DNA of 41,056 nucleotides from Protostelium mycophagum (lineage: Eukaryota; Evosea; Variosea; Protosteliida; Protosteliaceae). Shown in pieces: positions 36,311 through 41,056 of the stretch; within the stretch, counting starts at the first letter, position 1, and each line of letters opens with the position of its first letter. Made by a program: the position numbers and the translations under genes. The stretch lies in assembly GCA_002081555.1 (NCBI GenBank), contig MZNV01000360.1, positions 1-41,056 of the forward strand, read 5' to 3'. Under the pieces are notes generated by a model. The model searched no databases. It had not been told where the DNA came from and saw only the letters and a list, made by a program, of their open reading frames with translations.

Positions 36311-37051
36311 GATCAATCAAAACGAATTTGTAGAATAATTACGTTTTAGATGATTCAGATTATACTGCTCGTGATGTCTTCGATTGATGGAGGCCATCGT
36401 CTTGAATGTGGCAGCGATCAGAATTTTCCAGTTACGTGCTTTTTAAATTAATGGCAGTTTCCGCGTTTGATATTTTTCCAGTTCCTCCGAAAAGGAGATC
36501 CACCTTTCAAGTGTCGACAGGCCTTCGCGAACAATGACATCCTCTATGGCACCCGGAGATGCCGTCTGTCACATCAACCACCCCTTGGCTCTAAGTGTAT
36601 TAAGCCCATTCATCAGGCGGATGTACATCTGAATTCAATTCTAAACTTGCGCACACGAAGCTCAAGAAAAGCTCGTTTCAAACAACTTCGAGCGAACTAG
36701 TGTCACGATATAATGTTCGAAGACCTATCAATAGTTTCAGGCTCTATAAGCCCGGTACAATACCACAGTTTGCCGAACCAACGAGTCAGAGGGACGATGA
36801 AACAAAAAAAAACTAATCTCAAGAAATATGACATTATATATAATACAACAATATCTTTCTTGGGCCAGTCACGTTGTAGAATAATAGCGGGGGGTTGAAT
36901 TCATTCCTTTTATCTCTTTGTAGGAGACACCTCCATAGTTTCTGGAAGGGAGCTTGTTTTTTGTGTCGGTGAGGCTTTTTGTACAATTTGCGATAAATTG
37001 CGATGTCATCTACAAAGAGGATTTGCTGCCTATTTCGGCAGTGCCGCTCAA
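36311..37051. other. Divergent intergenic region (FBXL / GT92)
   Basis: About 740 bp separate two divergent starts, so both promoters lie here. Open frames such as 36467-36700 show no recognisable domain, and similar lengths occur on the other strand by chance. The stretch 36480-36700 is less AT-rich than its flanks. I see no clear RNA gene or mobile element. Confidence 0.45.
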
Positions 37052-38892
37052 ATGCATTCAGCTCGGCACCACTTTGGTCCTCAGAAACAGAGGCGTCTTC
37101 TATCGCCGGTCATTCTGCGTTTATTGGCCATCGTACTATTGATTTCATTATTTTATCTGTGGACCACCGTTCTGACAAATGTGAGGGACGAAGATGATGG
37201 CTGATTCTAAAAAGAAACTGACAGGCAAAACTATCAACTGATGGATCATCAACCAATTTTGTCCCTCCAAAAGTAGGAAATGTGGTCGTTCCAAATGATC
37301 ACAGAAACACCCACAGCTCAGAACCATCCGTTGTGCCACAAACTTCACACATACAGAAAATACCAGAGTCTAGAATACTGAATGAACCACGCATGTATGA
37401 AGTACCACAGGAGAGCGACACGAAACAAAAAGAGATCGGATTTTTAGAACATCCAACTGATTGGCGGGAAAATAGGAAGGCGAAGCTGCAATTGAGGACA
37501 GAAGAATTCCACTTTTTTGATGTGTGGCTTACAGAGGATCTCAAGCAGGTGACCTTTATATTTTCAGTGAATATGACCATCAATACACGATTAATGAGAC
37601 GAATATTCCATTTGATCCTTCAAATCAAAAGAATGAAAAGATAATCTGCTCAGGTTATATTTTGGGGCAAAGCACCACATTTTCCTCTAAAGTGTAAATT
37701 TCATGGAGATTTCGAATCACCAATAAGAAGTATCGACCGAAGTTGGTCCGCCAACTTTTTCGCTGGAGAAAATTACGCCTGTTCTGTTCCCCAAGTGGAT
37801 ACTTTAGACCAACGAGGAGCATCACGTGGTTATTACTTGCCTCTTAGCGTGCATCATTCGGAGGGGGTTCTTCTTGATAATATCAAATTGATACCGAATA
37901 ACCCTCGGAAATATAATTTAACGGCCGTTCTACTGAACAGAGTATTCGACAAGGTATTTAAAATTTCACAACAAAAATAAATAATAATTCTTGACAAAAT
38001 CAGGATGACTTCAAAATATCACATAAAGAAATATTAGAGTGGATTGCCTATTTAAAGATGTCGGGAGTAGAACATGTTTATATGTACGACAACTGCAAAG
38101 AAGAATCCGAATCAACTGTACGTTATCTCTCAGGTGATCGATTTTCACAAATATAAAATTGTCTTATGAAGAAAGGGGCGATAAACGAAGGGCTGCTAAC
38201 TTATCACCCTTGGCCCTATACAATGGGGCAGGGGTTATCTGCATACCAAGTTGTACAGGTCTCAAAGTCTTTAAAGATGGTAGTGATGACATGTTTGACA
38301 GGATAGTGCTTATACACATGTGTTGCATAGATACCAACATAACAACCAATGGCAACTACAAATGGATGTAGACGAGTACCCTATCGTCTTAAAGGACAAA
38401 TCTCCTGGCTTCTTGAAGAGGTGGCTGCAAGGCAAGAACCACAACGAAGTGTCCCAATGGCAGGTGTGAATCCTTGTGAAGATGCCATTATGACACGAGC
38501 GAATAGATGTACTCGATGTTCTTTGGAGATTTAAAATCAGACGGGAGCAAGGAGAGGGGAAATTTTCACACACAAACGAGCATGATCGAGGCATATCAGT
38601 ACAGAGCCTCTTCAGTGAGTCTGTTTTATCAGCGTCACAGAAGACGAAGCACGGACTGACGGGTCAGGTGGTCCATGAAGGCCGTTACAAACCTATATAT
38701 TACGCGCCACTATTTGAAAGAGGGGTGGTTCATACAATGGTTGGAAGCGGGGTTATGAAGTTTGTGCCTGAATCCGAGATGAGGTTCAATCATTACTGGG
38801 GTTTTCGATGTGTGGACTGTCAAGTGCACGATTTTGAGATGGAAGACCTCGTTGAACCAATGAAGAAAGAGTTGTCAAAGATAAAGATGTGA
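37052..38892 (+). CDS. Type II membrane glycosyltransferase, GT92 (DUF23) class
   Basis: This is a predicted Golgi glycosyltransferase of about 520 residues. ATG 37052 is the first in the correct frame and gives a 20-residue basic cytoplasmic tail, then a membrane anchor (VILRLLAIVLLISLFYLW). The open frame upstream starts only with TTG. A Ser/Thr/Pro-rich stem follows. The catalytic part has NLTAVLLNRVFDK, EWIAYLKMSGVEHVYMYDNC (the GT92 E-W-x-x-Y-H/L-x-x-G-V-x-H-x-Y-x-Y-D-N signature), DVDEYPIVLKDKSPG (DxD-like metal site), a MYSMFFGDLKSDGS segment, and RASS|KTKHGLTGQ. The fitted introns are very short, one of about 26 nt near 38613-38638. The sequence ends FNHYWGFRCVDC with a short acidic and basic tail. 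The substrate is not predictable, though known GT92 members transfer galactose onto glycans. Confidence 0.8.
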
Positions 38893-40438
38893 AAGGATTA
38901 AAAAGTTCAAGCCTTGGAAATCAAATCCCTTTTGATTTTTCTCGAAAAACGATACAATCCTCGAAATAAATATATTCTACAATTACCGATGTACCTTTAT
39001 TTATTTTGCGACCACACGCGCGTTCATCATGCCTTCGGTTGCCACACTGGGCTCCCATCCCAGCCGATGTTCGCACTTGTGATGCTCCCTTAAACCTCTC
39101 GTTGTACAAAAAACCTCGTCGGTACAAAACCAAAGCTTCTTCCAGAAACTAATGGGTGGGTGCGGGTGTCTCCCGCAAAGAAATAAAAGGAATGACAACG
39201 ACTCCTGTTATCCTGTTACTATGTACAACACGTGAAAAACCGACACTATCTCGATATTCTACCGCGAAGACTCTATTTTTGCCTCAGAAAAAGCCAGAAA
39301 AAGTCTCAAGCAGAACGCTTCCAGGCCATATTAGGCTATCAACAACTTAAATCAGGATATCATTGTTCTTAATATGCCAACATTGTAAAACAACAACATC
39401 TTATATATCATATATTTATTTATGTGGTAGACCAAACAAACAATCTGGGGTAGACTGGAACAAGCTCCAACGGCCCCATCTCAAGAGCGGCAATTTTAAG
39501 AAGTCCTCAACACCAATTCGATTCTGGAGATGAACATCCCCCCATGCAGAAGGTGACTGCCATCCTACCTCAGTAGACATATAATGGTCTCTTATCTTTG
39601 AGGATGTTGGAAAGTGAAGATGCTAACCATGACTACTGATTATAGACGAGGACCAATGCGGCATCACAATTTTGATAAAGCCTGATCTAGATCAGCGCCG
39701 ATTTACATGTTGTAGAAGATGGGCACCCACTCGCTATGATCAATATTGTCAGGAGAGGACGCATAGATAAAGTTTTGTTTTCTATTTGTGATAGTGTGTT
39801 TTAGTGTTTGTCTCATCTAATTTATTATTTGCTATTTTGTTGCTTTCCTTCTGTCCTCTTTAGATCCCTTCTAACCTTGTATTCCTTCTTTTTAAATTTA
39901 AACTTCTTGACCTGTGATCTTCTCTGTTTGATAATCTGCACCTGAGAGGCATTGTGACTGTCACATTCAGTTGTTGGATCACAACACAAATTGCAAGATG
40001 GACAAACCAAAACTTTTGAATGATGTCGGAATGTCTTAATAACATGAGCTGAGATTGGTCTCATCTCTACCAAAAAACCCACTAGAGACTTTTTGGAGCT
40101 TATAATCTACAAATAGCCAAAGCAAAGGCAGCATTAGACCTTAGTTCTATAAATAGATGCAGAAGGGTTTCGGATAGTCGCCACAATGAAATGTATATGG
40201 GGTGCTTCTTGGGAGTCTCAAACAAAACAATAATGATTTATTTTAGGTTAATGAGAAGGGATAAAAAGAGCAAAAAATTGACATATGCCAAATTAATTGA
40301 CTGCACAGGTGGGCAGATGTGATTATATAAAAACACAAGTGTGTACATTTATGATGGAATCAGGATGTGTCTAATTTGTTGTCATTGTACCTCTTCTGGT
40401 TTGTTGTGAATAGTTTCAAAAAGACGTTGCGTTGTCAG
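38893..40438. other. Gene-poor region
   Basis: No exon with recognisable domains was found. A minus-strand open frame at 39825-40082 encodes a cysteine cluster (CPSCNLCCDP, then ECDSH) followed by a Lys/Arg-rich tail. It could be a fragment of a transposon or zinc-binding exon. Otherwise the region is AT-rich with stop codons in all frames. Confidence 0.45.
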
Positions 40439-40730
40439 TAAAATCACAATACAGCATACACTATGCCTAATACCAGGCCTATGTGGTATGTAGCATTGCT
40501 CAATTTATATATCTCTAAACTCAGCCATATCAAAGTTTACAACCCAAAATTCTGGTGCATAACAGGTAATCAATTTTGGGTAATTATTTTCTAAGGTCCT
40601 AAAATCACAATACAGCATACACTATGCCTAATACCAGGCCTATGTGGTATGTAGCATTGCTCAATTTATATATCTCTAAACTCAGCCATATCAAAGTTTA
40701 CAACCCAAAATTCTGGTGCATAACAGGTAA
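40439..40730. repeat. 131-bp exact tandem duplication
   Basis: The segment 40439-40569 is repeated without visible change at 40600-40730, with 30 bp between copies (161-bp period). Each copy holds an ATG-initiated frame on the plus strand (MPNTRPMWYVALLNLY...) of 35 codons ending at a GTAA splice-donor-like site, followed by GTAAG only in the second copy. The identity of the copies implies a recent event. Confidence 0.85.
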
Positions 40731-40775
40731 GTTCATTTGACATCACCAGCTGATTGTTTCTACAGGGAAATGTAA

Positions 40776-40943
40776 TTTGAAATTGAAAAGATTATAAATC
40801 ATAGAATCATTACAGGAGTTATTGAATATCAAGTGAAGTGGAGAGAATATAATAAAGCTGCTAACAGTTGGGAAGGAGAAGAGCAGTTTGGCTCCTTAGA
40901 TACTATTGAACAATATTGGGATAACATTAGATCAATAGACAAA
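40776..40943 (+). pseudogene. Chromodomain fragment, retroelement-like or 3' exon
   Basis: A plus-strand frame encodes FEIEKIINHRIITGVIEYQ, then VKWREYNKAANSWEGEEQF, and ends with IEQYWDNIRSIDK. This is a good chromodomain: the aromatic cage positions (F/Y near the start, W in VKW, W in SWE) are present. A TAA stands directly before the first phenylalanine, and the frame closes at a TAA about 45 bases later. It may be the end of a Ty3/gypsy chromovirus integrase, or an exon of a gene continuing to the right. No integrase core is visible in the window. Confidence 0.6.
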
Positions 40944-41056
40944 GTAATGATCTTAATATATAATATATATAATTACTTTAATCTGTAATTACAATTGCTG
41001 CAAATGATTGACCCTTATAGGGAACAAATGCCTCCAATTCTATCAATATAAATGTC

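Noticed and set aside
36998-37051. N-terminal extension of the glycosyltransferase (RCHLQRGFAAYF)
   Set aside because: It starts with TTG; ATG 37052 gives a normal short cytoplasmic tail before the membrane anchor.
1-41056. CRISPR arrays, bacterial operons, tRNA or rRNA genes
   Set aside because: No regular spacer array, cloverleaf with A/B boxes, or rRNA sequence was seen; spliceosomal introns throughout show nuclear eukaryotic DNA.

Overview
The window is eukaryotic nuclear DNA. Nearly every gene is cut by many very short introns (mostly about 35-60 nt, GT..AG), and genes are packed closely, often 160-200 bp apart. An axonemal dynein heavy chain, a TFIIH p62 subunit, an F-box/LRR protein, a homeodomain gene and a GT92 glycosyltransferase together indicate an animal. 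The compact layout and moderate AT richness suggest an early-branching metazoan, most likely a sponge of the Amphimedon type. This is an inference, not a database match.

Layout from left to right. At 1-518 (minus) lies the 5' part of a charged coiled-coil gene that runs off the left edge. At 519-1290 is a gene-free stretch with old, diverged duplications. At 1291-16858 (minus) is one very large gene for an axonemal dynein heavy chain. A 464-bp divergent promoter containing striking dyad repeats follows. From 17323 to 31238 five genes sit head to tail on the plus strand: a nodulin-like MFS transporter, a long coiled-coil protein of unknown identity, a signal-anchored SAM-dependent methyltransferase, the TFIIH p62 subunit (GTF2H1) and a small secreted or lysosomal-type protein. 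After a gene-free gap, two minus-strand genes follow: an ankyrin-repeat plus homeodomain protein (32072-34005) and an F-box/leucine-rich-repeat protein (34089-36310). A divergent promoter then leads to a type II membrane glycosyltransferase of the GT92 class (37052-38892, plus). The last 2.1 kb hold no clear host gene; they contain a 131-bp exact tandem duplication and a chromodomain fragment that looks like retroelement debris or an exon of a gene continuing to the right.

The genes do not form one pathway. The dynein is clearly ciliary, and the adjacent coiled-coil gene could be too, but only position suggests that. The best candidates for undescribed biology are the ankyrin/double-homeodomain-like protein, the unassigned methyltransferase, the plant/fungal-style transporter in an animal-like genome, and the nested palindromes between the dynein and the transporter. 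Gene ends were chosen from start and stop codons plus hand-fitted splice sites. Coordinates given for spliced genes span from start to stop codon with introns included.
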